Source: JBGPIK01 sp041484845
GTDB lineage: Bacteria > Desulfobacterota > Binatia > UBA9968
Assembly (NCBI GenBank): GCA_041484845.1
Contig: JBGPIK010000010.1
Location: 1 to 40,476 of the forward strand
Length of the DNA stretch: 40,476 nt
Reading direction: 5' to 3'
Shown here: piece by piece, positions 14,508-22,917 of the stretch
Layout: every line of letters starts with the position of its first letter
How positions within the stretch are numbered: the stretch's first letter is position 1
The notes under the pieces: generated by a model
What the model saw: only the letters and a program-made list of their open reading frames with translations
What the model was told of the DNA's origin: nothing
Databases searched by the model: none
Made by a program: the position numbers and the translations under genes

Positions 14508-16559
14508 ATGCAATCTGCAGACTCACCCGCGGGGCTCAACTCCTCTCAAGCGCTTCATCTTCTCACAAGCGCACAGTACGCCGACAAGTTATTCGCTGAT
14601 GTTGAGTCTGTTCTCTTCGCTTCAAAATCCAGGTCTCCCTTTCGGAAATACAAGAACGCTCTTTCACCTGTACAAATCAAAGTCGTCGAAGACTATCTCG
14701 CCAGAATCCGAACTCAGCTAGTTCGGGTGCTCGAAGCCCAGGGAATCCTTTTGCCCGAGCCACAACTTGAGTCGGTTCATTCGATCCGGACATATTTGGC
14801 GTTTGTGAAAATCGCCTTCGAGGATTGTGAGCCGCAGCGCATGAGAGGCTACGGGAAAGTCACGGAATCCACGACACGCGAATTGAACGGCCTGGTGGAG
14901 GAAATGGTAAGCGCCGTCGAAAAATTGGATTCCTATTTGACGCAAGGGCTTGGGCAGGATCTGCAGGGTAGACTCGAACGACTTCAGCAGAACGGCAACG
15001 ACGTGACGACGCTGAAAACCCTGGAGCGCATCATAAACGATCATGGCCTGGTTGAATTCCGCTCGACTCTATCCATGATCATTGATCGCTTAGAATCAAA
15101 GAGCTTTGAGATCGCCCTGTTCGGCCGTGTCAGTTGCGGCAAGTCTTCACTGTTGAACTCTATCGTCCAGACAGAAATCCTGCCGGTGGGTGTGAACCCC
15201 ATTACGGCTGTGCCGACACGCCTTGTGCACGGGCCGACGCCTCGTTTGATTGTCAAATATGCAGATAAAAATCCAGAGCAGTTGGAAACGAGCGAACTCT
15301 CCGAATTTGTCACCGAGCAGCACAACCCGGCCAATCTCAAACATGTCACCCAAGTCGTGGTCGAGTTGCCCTCGCCCCGCCTAAGTGACGGAGTAGTCTT
15401 GGTCGATACTCCGGGATTGGGCTCGCTGGCAACGTCCGGGGCGTCGGAAACTCTGGCTTATCTGCCGCGTTGCGATCTCGGCGTTGTGCTCATCGATGCA
15501 GGGTCCACGCTCACTGAAGATGATCTATCAACCATCCGGGCGCTTTACGAAGCCGGCGTGCCGGTTTCGGTGCTTCTCAGCAAGAGCGACCTGCTCGCTG
15601 CGAACGATAGCACGGAATCGCTGGCTTATGTGTCGCAGCAGATTACTGCGCGGCTTGGGGTCAACCTTTCGGTTTACCCGGTAAGCGTCCAACCAACTCA
15701 CGCGTTTCTTCTCGAAGACTGGCTAAACCGCGAGCTCTTGCTGCTTTATGAACGCCACGAGCAGCTTTTGCAGGAATCGTTGCGCCGAAAGATCGGCTCG
15801 CTGCGCGAAGCGGTGGAAACCGCGCTCCGAACCCGGATAGAACGTTCCGGAACAGAGCCAAAGTCGCGCAAAGTGGATGTCGCCGGAGTTGATGAGCGTC
15901 TCCGAAATGCGGTGGGGCGTTTCGCGGAAGCGCGAAAGCTGTGTTGGGAAATCACTCACGACGTAGAGAACTTCGCGGGCCGAGCATTGGCAACGGCGTC
16001 GTCTCATCTCACCGACAAGTGGCCGCAACACAATACCGTCTCGCCAAGCGACGTTGTTCACGATGTGATCGACAAAGTCGCGGCGACAAAAGCGAGCCAC
16101 GTCTTAGGTGCTTTGGAGGATCTTGCCCGCGATCTAACCGATACGGTACGCGCGACTGCCAACGATCTCGGTTTTAATGACGCTCACACAGAAGACGATC
16201 TAACGTCGGCTTTGAAGGAGATGCCCAGGCTGGATCTCGGAACATGGAAAGTTAGCGTAAAGCCGAGCTTTATGGTCAAACTCTCAAAGCAGATGGCGGC
16301 GCGCCGGATCGAGCAAAGTTTGCGCGCTCAGATTGGAACCGCTCTCTCACAAGCCTTTTACAACTTTGGCAGGACGCTGGATGCCTGGGCGCAACGCACA
16401 CTGACCGACCTCCAGTTTCGATTCGATGCCCATGCCGACGGTTACCGCGCTCACTTGCACCGCCTGAGTGCCACCGATCGACTATCAGAAGACGAAGCGG
16501 TCTTGATCCGGCGCGATCTTGATCGACTAACAAAGGCAGAAAGCAGCACGGCCGCATAA
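14508..16559 (+). CDS. Dynamin-like GTPase, copy 2
   Basis: A 683-residue large GTPase of the bacterial dynamin type. An N-terminal helical region (1-200) precedes the GTPase domain: G1 GRVSCGKS (206-213), G3 DTPG (300-303) and G4 SKSD (358-361; Ser replaces the usual Asn or Thr). A long helical C-terminus follows. A frame start at TTG 14427 would lie inside the RS-D aptamer. The ATG at 14508, with AAGGGG five bases before it, is the proper start and puts the gene directly under the riboswitch. The N-terminal extension and the divergent G4 separate it from copy 1 (5826-7661), so the two may form a hetero-oligomer, as paired bacterial dynamins often do (inference). Confidence 0.88.
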   Translation: MQSADSPAGLNSSQALHLLTSAQYADKLFADVESVLFASKSRSPFRKYKNALSPVQIKVVEDYLARIRTQLVRVLEAQGILLPEPQLESVHSIRTYLAFVKIAFEDCEPQRMRGYGKVTESTTRELNGLVEEMVSAVEKLDSYLTQGLGQDLQGRLERLQQNGNDVTTLKTLERIINDHGLVEFRSTLSMIIDRLESKSFEIALFGRVSCGKSSLLNSIVQTEILPVGVNPITAVPTRLVHGPTPRLIVKYADKNPEQLETSELSEFVTEQHNPANLKHVTQVVVELPSPRLSDGVVLVDTPGLGSLATSGASETLAYLPRCDLGVVLIDAGSTLTEDDLSTIRALYEAGVPVSVLLSKSDLLAANDSTESLAYVSQQITARLGVNLSVYPVSVQPTHAFLLEDWLNRELLLLYERHEQLLQESLRRKIGSLREAVETALRTRIERSGTEPKSRKVDVAGVDERLRNAVGRFAEARKLCWEITHDVENFAGRALATASSHLTDKWPQHNTVSPSDVVHDVIDKVAATKASHVLGALEDLARDLTDTVRATANDLGFNDAHTEDDLTSALKEMPRLDLGTWKVSVKPSFMVKLSKQMAARRIEQSLRAQIGTALSQAFYNFGRTLDAWAQRTLTDLQFRFDAHADGYRAHLHRLSATDRLSEDEAVLIRRDLDRLTKAESSTAA

Positions 16560-16812
16560 GTGACTACGACTTCGTGACAGACGAACTCTGTACGGTCTAG
16601 AATTTGTAGCGCCCGGCTCGGTTGTCCGTCATGAAACCCAACACACCGGCGTCAGCCAGCATGACAGCTTCGCTGTTTCCTCTTTACGCACAATCGGCGA
16701 AACTGCCTGTAAAATCATCTTCAAGCTTTTCGACCGCCTTCCCGGCACGTCCATCGCTAAAAAGTGTTGAAGGAGGGAACACAAGGGGAACACACAGATC
16801 TGTTTTTTGCTT

Positions 16813-17433
16813 ATGGCTATCGCCTTCATGTCGATTGCAAGTTTGCCGAATATCTTGGGTGGGCATTCATTCGTTCACGCCGCCGCCGTGCCTCCGGTTG
16901 GCATAAAGCCGACGACGACGATCACAGGCGAAGTAAAAATCGTCCTGTTGAACCACCATGGGGAAATAGATGGCTTTCTCCTTGCCAATGGGACGCGAGT
17001 CAAGTTCTCGCCACACATCGGCGCCTCGATAATTTTTATACTTTACAAACCCTCTTTCCGACCTGGCGATACAGTTGCTGCAGCGTGCTTGTGTTGCGAA
17101 GCGGTTGGCATTCGCACCAACCGGATCACTGCCAAGATGAAAACTCCTGTAAGCGCAAGGTTCAGCGCCAAGCTGAGCGCGCCGATGGTCATGCTTTGCT
17201 GGACCGCCGGTGAGTCGAGGATGTTCTGCTGGCGAAAGATTTCGAGCGAAACCAGCAGAACGCCGATGCCGACCTCGCCGCGTGGGAACATGCCGATGCT
17301 GAGCGCCAAGCGTTCGCGTAGAGTGGCTTCGTCTCTGTACGCCATCATGGGCACGCACTTTCCGATATTGCTGGCGACGGTGATTAGAATCACGTGCGCG
17401 AGTACAGTGACGACGGCCATGCCGCCCAATTGA
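16813..17433 (+). CDS. Small exported protein with a GEIDGFLL/FSPHIG motif; 3' end uncertain
   Basis: The N-terminus (MAIAFMSIASLPNILGG, ending in VHAAA) reads as a signal peptide. It is followed by GEVKIVLLNHHGEIDGFLL, then NGTRVKFSPHIGAS and RPGDTV. I recognise this as an OB-fold-like pattern common in small hypothetical exported proteins (family form: HGEvDGllL.dGT.V.FpPHlG...kPGD.V). That recognisable part ends near base 17090. The remaining frame to 17433 is antisense to the C-terminus of the antiporter gene and looks like read-on, so the gene may be truncated or frameshifted there. It lies about 250 bases after the dynamin-like gene in a region where I see no terminator or aptamer; GAAGGAGGG near 16770 is too far from the ATG to be its Shine-Dalgarno. 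Confidence 0.45.
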   Translation: MAIAFMSIASLPNILGGHSFVHAAAVPPVGIKPTTTITGEVKIVLLNHHGEIDGFLLANGTRVKFSPHIGASIIFILYKPSFRPGDTVAAACLCCEAVGIRTNRITAKMKTPVSARFSAKLSAPMVMLCWTAGESRMFCWRKISSETSRTPMPTSPRGNMPMLSAKRSRRVASSLYAIMGTHFPILLATVIRITCASTVTTAMPPN

Positions 17434-18233
17434 ATCGGCGGCAGCGCCATGCCCGCGAGCAACATGAATCCGCCTTTTATGGCCCAGTCCAAGATCGCCT
17501 GTGCGGGGGATTCGTGAGCACTCGCTCCACGGCCCGTTTCGGCATATTCCGCCGAGCCATGCAGATGATCGGATTTGATCACGCAACCGAGTGCAAATGC
17601 CGGCACCAAAACTTCCGGGTGCAAACCGGTCGCATAGTCAAAGGCGTAAGTCACGCCCCAGACCAAAAACGCGTAAATAACGATCCACGCGTTAGTCGTC
17701 GGCACCGGCAACCAGTGGATGCAGAAATAGGCAGCCGCCAGACACAGAAACACGGCAAAAATTAGGATGAGCAGCTTGGGCTCAAATCCAATGAGCATCA
17801 TCTTGAGGGGAATCATCAATAGCACCGTGTCGAGATCGTCGAAGATCGCCAGCACGCGTGCCTTTTTGTAAACCCAGGTTGTAGCCAGCCCTGCGGCAGC
17901 GAGCATGGTAAACAAAATTCCTGCCGAGGTCGGCGAAGCAAAACGCCCGACCAACAACGACTCTTTAAAGCCTAGGCTGAAGAACCACCAGAAATAAAGC
18001 GCTGCACAGAGCCATGGCACGGCTGCCGCGCCCATTGCGATACCGTAGTCGACTGCATACGAGTCCAAGCGTGACTTATCGATATCGAACTCCATGCCCA
18101 CTTCGATCATGATATAGGAGAGGAAAATCATCGTCAGAGTCGTGATGCCGGCGTTGGACGATTGAACGATCGCCAACTGGGACAAGACCATACCGGCGAC
18201 CAGCAAGAGGCTGTAAGTGATTACTCTTCGCAT
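17043..18233 (-). CDS. CPA-family cation:proton antiporter, copy 2
   Basis: A 396-residue polytopic membrane protein with 11-12 helices. An acidic pair in a helix, FDDLDTVLLM (Asp132-Asp133), sits where CPA antiporters carry the ion-binding aspartates, preceded by FASPTSAGILF. Late motif SIGMFPRGEVGIGVLLVS is typical of Na+/H+ exchanger-type membrane domains. Members exchange Na+ or K+ for H+; Na+/H+ antiporter genes are among those reported downstream of fluoride riboswitches. Copy 1 at 31039 is much diverged, with TDFG at the ion site. The upstream 18234-18334 leader was examined for an aptamer and none was found, so expression probably depends on its own promoter or on readthrough from RS-C. 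Confidence 0.82.
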   Translation of the reverse strand: MRRVITYSLLLVAGMVLSQLAIVQSSNAGITTLTMIFLSYIMIEVGMEFDIDKSRLDSYAVDYGIAMGAAAVPWLCAALYFWWFFSLGFKESLLVGRFASPTSAGILFTMLAAAGLATTWVYKKARVLAIFDDLDTVLLMIPLKMMLIGFEPKLLILIFAVFLCLAAAYFCIHWLPVPTTNAWIVIYAFLVWGVTYAFDYATGLHPEVLVPAFALGCVIKSDHLHGSAEYAETGRGASAHESPAQAILDWAIKGGFMLLAGMALPPIQLGGMAVVTVLAHVILITVASNIGKCVPMMAYRDEATLRERLALSIGMFPRGEVGIGVLLVSLEIFRQQNILDSPAVQQSMTIGALSLALNLALTGVFILAVIRLVRMPTASQHKHAAATVSPGRKEGL

Positions 18234-18334
18234 AAAATAACTCCATTGCTGAAGTTCAGGGATCGCTGCCTATTATCAAAGGCACCGACGCCGCAGTTGG
18301 ACGATTCCAATTATAGGAACTAGTCGACGGATTC

Positions 18335-18610
18335 TTATACCGCGAGAAAAAAAGGCGGCAAGCGACTGATATCGCCGGCTACATTTGGCCAGCGACGAAG
18401 GTTTTGTTTGAAGTCGAACAACAGGAAAGATGCATGAACCGGCGGGAGGTTTTCAGGAAATACTCCGCTCCAGAGCGGCCAAGGTTGTGCGCTATGTTCC
18501 CCGTCTACGAGCTTCGGCATTTTGTAAACGTCATAGCCAGACTTTGATCCAAACTGCACCGAAGGCCCATCGATGGTTCCAACAAAAGCCCATAGAAAAG
18601 CCAGCAACAA
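18335..18610 (-). CDS. Uncharacterised small ORF, doubtful
   Basis: A TTG-started frame of 91 residues with a hydrophobic beginning (LLAFLWAFVG) and no motif I recognise. No good Shine-Dalgarno precedes it. It could be a small exported protein or the decayed end of a larger gene. Kept only because it fills an otherwise empty interval in the correct orientation. Confidence 0.2.
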   Translation of the reverse strand: MLLAFLWAFVGTIDGPSVQFGSKSGYDVYKMPKLVDGEHSAQPWPLWSGVFPENLPPVHASFLLFDFKQNLRRWPNVAGDISRLPPFFLAV

Positions 18611-18622
18611 AGAAGGTATACA

Positions 18623-18644
18623 ACCGTCCGGCTGGGCGGACGGT
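18623..18644 (-). terminator. Perfect 8-bp hairpin downstream of DUF1232 copy 2
   Basis: ACCGTCCG and CGGACGGT around a six-base loop. On the minus strand it lies about 50 bases after the DUF1232 stop and is followed by a pyrimidine-rich but interrupted tract, so it may be a weak terminator. Confidence 0.35.
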
Positions 18645-18690
18645 GATTCTTGTCATTTGTAGGGTAAGCCCACATTTGAAATACCGTATC

Positions 18691-19104
18691 TCACTTGCTA
18701 ACGCATGCTGGACTACAAAGCAACGTCTCGTAGGCCCACACAGCGAATAGTGCTGCTAATGTTATCCAGATAACCAGAATCACGGCTCCTGCAATACGGC
18801 TCACCGGTTTGCCCTGCGACATGACTTTTTGTGCCTGTGCACGACACTCGGCCAAAACTGATGGCGGCACCATCCTGATAGCCAAAGCAATACCCATGGG
18901 AATTAGGATGAGGTCGTCCAGATAACCAAGAACGGGCACGAAGTCAGGGATTAGATCGATGGGACTGAACGCGTAAGCTACGATGCCAGCAACGAATAGC
19001 TTCGCGTACCATGGTGTTCCAGGATGGCGCACAGCAAGGTAGAGTGCGAACGTCTCCGCCTTGAGGCGCCGCGCGCGTTGTTTAAGTTCTGTAAGTAATG
19101 GCAT
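18691..19104 (-). CDS. DUF1232 (YkvA-like) membrane protein, copy 2
   Basis: A 137-residue paralogue of the protein at 13961-14371. Shared landmarks are PWYAKLFVAGIVAYAFSPI, DLIPDFVPVLGYLDDLIL and a C-terminal transmembrane helix (AGAVILVIWITLAALFAVW). The N-terminal basic helix RARRLKAETFALYLAVRHP also matches copy 1 (RKARQFKADTYALYLAAKD). The extreme C-terminus differs and contains two cysteines (LLCSPACVSK). It follows the frameshifted MFS gene by about 90 bases in the same direction. Biochemical function is not established for the family; both copies inside the fluoride locus suggest a membrane-associated accessory role. Confidence 0.85.
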   Translation of the reverse strand: MPLLTELKQRARRLKAETFALYLAVRHPGTPWYAKLFVAGIVAYAFSPIDLIPDFVPVLGYLDDLILIPMGIALAIRMVPPSVLAECRAQAQKVMSQGKPVSRIAGAVILVIWITLAALFAVWAYETLLCSPACVSK

Positions 19105-19196
19105 AGACTGTCTACTACGCGTGACTATTGAGATTGCTGGTTGGTAAATTCAGATCTCGAGACCTCAACGGTCGCCGAGATCCGAAAATCCGTCGT

Positions 19197-20418
19197 TCAT
19201 ACTGACTCCGAAAATTCGCTCGATCGAGGACGCGCCATACTCCTCACCTTCAGAAAAATGGGCACCGCCGCGAGTTGCAGCACAATGCAAAAAATTACCA
19301 CAGCAACGATGGAGAAATCGTACAGCACACCCATGATCGCGCTGCCGATGAACCAGGCAATCCCATAGCCGGCCGTAAAGAGCCCGTATGCGGACGGGCG
19401 TCGCTGAGGAGGCACCATGGTGGCGACCGCCGCGGGCACGATGGATTCATGTACTCCCATGCCGAGTCCCCAGAGCGCGGAACCGACGATCACCGGCCAA
19501 AAGCCCCCAAGGAAAACCAACGGAGCAAACACGGCTGACACGAGTGTCAGCGGGATCAGCACACCAATGCCGACCCGATCGAACATGCGGCCGAAAAGCA
19601 GTGAGCCGGTGCCGCTGACCGCCATGGCAATCGAATACATCAGTGGAATCCAGGTGTCGTTTATCGCGTCAGCTTTTTCGAAGTGATACGCAATGAGTTG
19701 GAAATCGGCGAAGCCTGCGGCCACAAGCGCAGCGCCTGTGAGATAAATCCAGAAAATGCGAGGAAGACCCTTCGTCTGCACGTCCGGCACGTTCGCTTCA
19801 AGGTCTTCCGACCGCGGGTACAGCAGGCGTGCCACGATCAGCATGGAGTAGGTGATCACGGCCGGTATCACGAGAACGGCAAAGGCGGTGCGGTAGTTGC
19901 CCTGATACGCGACCACGGCAGCAACCACGAGCGGCCCCGAACATCGCGCCGGACTGGTCAAGCGCTTCATGGACGCCGAACCCCCATCCATAGCCCATCT
20001 CCTTTGCCGCGTGCGAGAGCATCACGTCGCGCGGTGGATTGCGAATCGCCTTGCCGACCCGCTCGATAATGATGAACAGAGCGGCCACTTGCCAATTGCG
20101 GGCGAATGCGAGCAACGGCACCGCCGCCATCTGGATGAAATATCCGAACAAGGTGATAGGCCAGAACTTCTGGGTTTTTTCGCTCAGCTTGCCTGAAACC
20201 AGACGCAGCCCGTATCCAAGCAATTCGCCCAGCCCCGCGACGATGCCGACGATTGTGCCGTTGGCCCCCAAGACCGCCATGAATGGGCCAGTAACACTTC
20301 GCGCCCCTTCGTACGTGAAATCAGCAAAAAAGCTGACCACTCCGATGAGCAGTACGAACTTGAGCGCTGCCTTTCTTTTAGACTTGAGAACGCTGACCAG
20401 GTGGAATTCGTTCCTCAT
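19197..20418 (-). pseudogene. MFS transporter, copy 2, interrupted by a single-base frameshift
   Basis: Full-length homologue of the MFS protein at 4633-5829, split between two frames. The N-terminal part (20418 to about 19940) runs through GWGFGVHEALDQSGAMFG and then reads out of frame; the C-terminal part continues at PLVVAAVVAYQGNYRTAF in another frame. Comparison with copy 1 (HEALDQVGAVLGPLLVTAV) places the break at the four-base C run 19935-19938 (GGGG on the coding strand), where removing one base restores the whole protein. This is either a recent mutation or a homopolymer sequencing error. Apart from that, the motifs match: FADFTYEGARSVTGP near the start, LFGRMFDRVGIG in the second half. 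The gene starts six bases after the uncharacterised gene at 20425. Confidence 0.8.
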
Positions 20419-20424
20419 AGTTAG

Positions 20425-20874
20425 TTAGCTCTTGGCTTTTGATGTCCTAAGTTTCCGTAAATCGTTTGCCTGTGTTGTGTTGAGAATAATGTGCTGGCGG
20501 CAGGGTGGCTCCGGATCGCTCTCTGCTTCCAACCACCGCGATAGCCCCTTCCGCAGATAGCCTGGATCGATTCCAAAGGATTCGCAGATATTGATGAACG
20601 AAAAAGGCCGCTCATAATCGTCTTCAAAAAACCATGCCGTCGCGTCCTTGAACAGACGGCTGGCTTTATTTCCTCTCGCGAAACGATATTTTTGAAAGCA
20701 TTCAACGGCATCTTGAAGAACTGCGAACATGAGTCTCCTTTCAGGCTGGAGATGGCCCGCCCCGCGCCAACTGTCAAGGTATTGTTGGAGGCTGAGCGTG
20801 TCCGGCTCTAGTATCGAGGCGATCGGATCGAAAACGTGGCTGCCGTTGCTTGGCCCGCTGCCGGTGCGGTTCAT
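20425..20874 (-). CDS. Uncharacterised protein with FSFxNICExxGIDPxYLRKGL motif
   Basis: 149 residues, no signal peptide or membrane helix. The central segment (LFKDATAWFFEDDYERPFSF, then NICESFGIDPGYLRKGL) is a conserved core I recognise from small hypothetical proteins of several bacterial phyla; the DPxYLRRGL end looks like a helix-turn-helix recognition helix, so a DNA-binding or transcription-linked role is possible (inference). The C-terminus is basic (LRKLRTSKAKS). It begins about 150 bases after the HEAT gene and six bases before the frameshifted MFS gene. Fluoride regulation would need readthrough from RS-C; the leader 20875-21020 shows no aptamer. Confidence 0.6.
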   Translation of the reverse strand: MNRTGSGPSNGSHVFDPIASILEPDTLSLQQYLDSWRGAGHLQPERRLMFAVLQDAVECFQKYRFARGNKASRLFKDATAWFFEDDYERPFSFINICESFGIDPGYLRKGLSRWLEAESDPEPPCRQHIILNTTQANDLRKLRTSKAKS

Positions 20875-21020
20875 GAAAGACTCTTCCTTTGGTGAATGTG
20901 CGTGTTTGCTAAGTTAGTGCACTGCCGCTCTTCAGCAAATGTAGAAGAGATTGACTGTACCACTCGGCATTTTGTTCCGCCGACCATTACGTGCTCTTGA
21001 CGATTCATGTGGTGGCCCCT

Positions 21021-22169
21021 TCAAGATGCCGTCGAAATTGTTCCTTTGCTGGCGACTTGCAGCGTCTCTTTGGCCCTCATTCTCACTCTTTTGGAGGAAT
21101 CTTCGCGCGCGACCTTCTCAAGGGCCTCGCGTACTTGGGCATCTTTAAAGTTCCCTAGCGCCGCAACCGACCGGTAACGTACTATTTCCTCCGGGTCATT
21201 TAGAAGGTTTATTAAACAAAGACTGGCCGCGGTCTCTTGGGTTAGTCCCAGAAGTTTTATCGCGACCAGCCGCCCGCTCAGAGTCAAGTGAACTTCATCT
21301 TCTCCCGCTACATGAATCGCACGTCCGACAGCAAGCTCCGTAAGCAGCGGGACAGTCGTAGCGCCCAATTTTCGTAGCGCTTCCTCACAGTCCATTCGCA
21401 CTGTCAGGTCAGAATCCTCCAAACCGCTAATCAACCGCCAGACAACCTCCTGCGTCGCGATTCCCAGCCCGGCTAGAGCAACAGAGCATGCGATACGAAC
21501 CATTTGGCTCTCATCATGAAGTCCAGCTTCCAGGGCTGAAAGAGCTTCACGTGCTTTAAGATAACCCAAGAGTTCTGCTGCCCGGGAGCGCCTTTCCTGG
21601 CTTAGCGGAGGCTCCACTCCTTCGACAAATCGCGGCTGTTGAAGCGCATCGCAGAGATTAGGAACCGCTGCTTGACCAAACCGCCGCAATGCGGTCATGG
21701 CTTTTTCTTTTTTGTAGTCATCTTCGAGGCACTCGATCAGATAGGGAATGGCCCGCGTGTCTCCCAAATGCGCCAGCGCTTGGCCTGCGCCGATCAGGTG
21801 GTTACGCCGAAGAGCTAGAAGCAAAGAATCGCAAACTTTCGGAGCGGCGAACTGGGCCAGCCTTCGGGCGGCGACATTGCGTACCGTCTCTTCGGCGAAG
21901 CGTTGGACTGGCCCGAGAATCTCCAGGTCATAGTAGTCGAGGACACGAATGAGAGCATCGACTGCCTTATCGCCGCCGATGGCGCCCAAACACTCTGCCG
22001 CCGCGACCCGCGGCTCCGGAAAATTAGACGGGGCAGAGAGGAGTAGCTCGGTCAACGGCTCGACGGTGGCTTCCCCGCAGGCAAGAATCTCGCCCTGCAC
22101 GCGGAAGATTTCGTGCAGATTGTTGAGCCTGCCAACCAGAGCTTGTATCTCGGTGGGATGCGTTTCCAC
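21021..22169 (-). CDS. HEAT-repeat protein
   Basis: A 382-residue all-helical solenoid with roughly nine or ten HEAT/PBS-lyase-type repeats from residue 30 to the end; examples are PRVAAAECLGAIGGDKAVDA, GDTRAIPYLIECLEDDYKKE and DSDLTVRMDCEEALRKLGA. Such proteins are scaffolds or adaptors; no catalytic motif is visible. The GTG start shares one base with the TAG stop of the metallophosphoesterase (TAGTG), so the two are translationally coupled. It is part of the RS-C operon. Unlike the HEAT protein at 13177 it lacks a zinc ribbon. Confidence 0.87.
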   Translation of the reverse strand: METHPTEIQALVGRLNNLHEIFRVQGEILACGEATVEPLTELLLSAPSNFPEPRVAAAECLGAIGGDKAVDALIRVLDYYDLEILGPVQRFAEETVRNVAARRLAQFAAPKVCDSLLLALRRNHLIGAGQALAHLGDTRAIPYLIECLEDDYKKEKAMTALRRFGQAAVPNLCDALQQPRFVEGVEPPLSQERRSRAAELLGYLKAREALSALEAGLHDESQMVRIACSVALAGLGIATQEVVWRLISGLEDSDLTVRMDCEEALRKLGATTVPLLTELAVGRAIHVAGEDEVHLTLSGRLVAIKLLGLTQETAASLCLINLLNDPEEIVRYRSVAALGNFKDAQVREALEKVAREDSSKRVRMRAKETLQVASKGTISTAS

Positions 22170-22876
22170 TAATACCCCGTCGCTCCGCCGCTCTCCAAAA
22201 TAGTGCTGAGTTGGATGATAACTGAAAGAGTCAAGGGAGCCTGTTTCAAAAGAGCCGTCGTTTGACTAACGTCGTAGACGCCGCGACAGAACCTTACCTC
22301 TCCATCCTCCCAGATGACGTAGCTCGCCCGCGGCTCGCCGTGTCGCGGCTGGCCTACGCTGCCGGGATTAACAATTATTGTCGTGCCGATCGTGCGCAAC
22401 ATGGGAAGGTGTGTGTGACCGAGAAGGATGAAGTCCGCTTCGATCCCTTCGATCGCTTCCGCCAACACTTCATCGGGAGCGTCCGGGATGATGTGATAAT
22501 CGTACAGATCGCCAGTTGGTGCCGCATGAGCTAACTGGAACGTCGCCCCTGCTAGCTCCAAGCGTTCGGTAATCGGAAGGCGCCGCAAATATTCCTTGTC
22601 TTCCAACGGCAAAAGCCGCGAATGCCATTGCCGCGTGGTCACCGAGGCTTCTCGCATGACTGGAGCGCAGCGGCAATCCACGCCGTTCGCCAACGCGTGA
22701 TCATGATTGCCTCGAATAACCTTTAGCGCCCGTTCTCTTACCCACCGAATCACCTCCCGAGGCTGCGGGCCGTAGTCCACCAGATCGCCCAGACAAAGAA
22801 GCAGATCATAAGGCTCCTGTATGGATTCAACGGCGGCTAAATTAGCATGGAGATCGGAAATAATGGCAATGCGCAT
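22169..22876 (-). CDS. Calcineurin-like metallophosphoesterase (YfcE/MJ0936 type)
   Basis: A 235-residue binuclear metallophosphatase or phosphodiesterase. The metal-binding motifs are in order: SDLHAN (about 8-13), GDLVDYGP (31-38), GNHDHA (about 56-61), then LAHAAPTGD and GHTHLP in the second half, followed by VNPGSVGQPR. This combination is typical of small YfcE/MJ0936-like enzymes. Substrate is not evident; a cyclic nucleotide or phosphoprotein is possible. It is 41 bases downstream of a gene with a degenerate nucleotide-cyclase-like domain and is coupled to a HEAT protein, which together look like a signalling unit (inference). Start: ATG 22876. RS-C operon. Confidence 0.92.
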   Translation of the reverse strand: MRIAIISDLHANLAAVESIQEPYDLLLCLGDLVDYGPQPREVIRWVRERALKVIRGNHDHALANGVDCRCAPVMREASVTTRQWHSRLLPLEDKEYLRRLPITERLELAGATFQLAHAAPTGDLYDYHIIPDAPDEVLAEAIEGIEADFILLGHTHLPMLRTIGTTIIVNPGSVGQPRHGEPRASYVIWEDGEVRFCRGVYDVSQTTALLKQAPLTLSVIIQLSTILESGGATGY

Positions 22877-22917
22877 AATGGCTCCTTACAGGCTGACGCG
22901 GTACAAATTTCAGCCGC

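Larger units (their letters stand above)
18234..18690. other. 457-base interval between the antiporter and DUF1232 genes
   Basis: No recognisable gene. It holds a possible minus-strand reading frame (18335-18610) and a perfect 8-bp hairpin (18623-18644), both listed separately. No fluoride aptamer pattern was found on either strand. Confidence 0.6.

Noticed and set aside
18234..18334. Possible seventh riboswitch before the second antiporter (a GGCG... TGATAATAGGC stretch on the minus strand)
   Set aside because: There is no GATGGxxTTCxCC loop and no complementary pseudoknot strand; the match is superficial.
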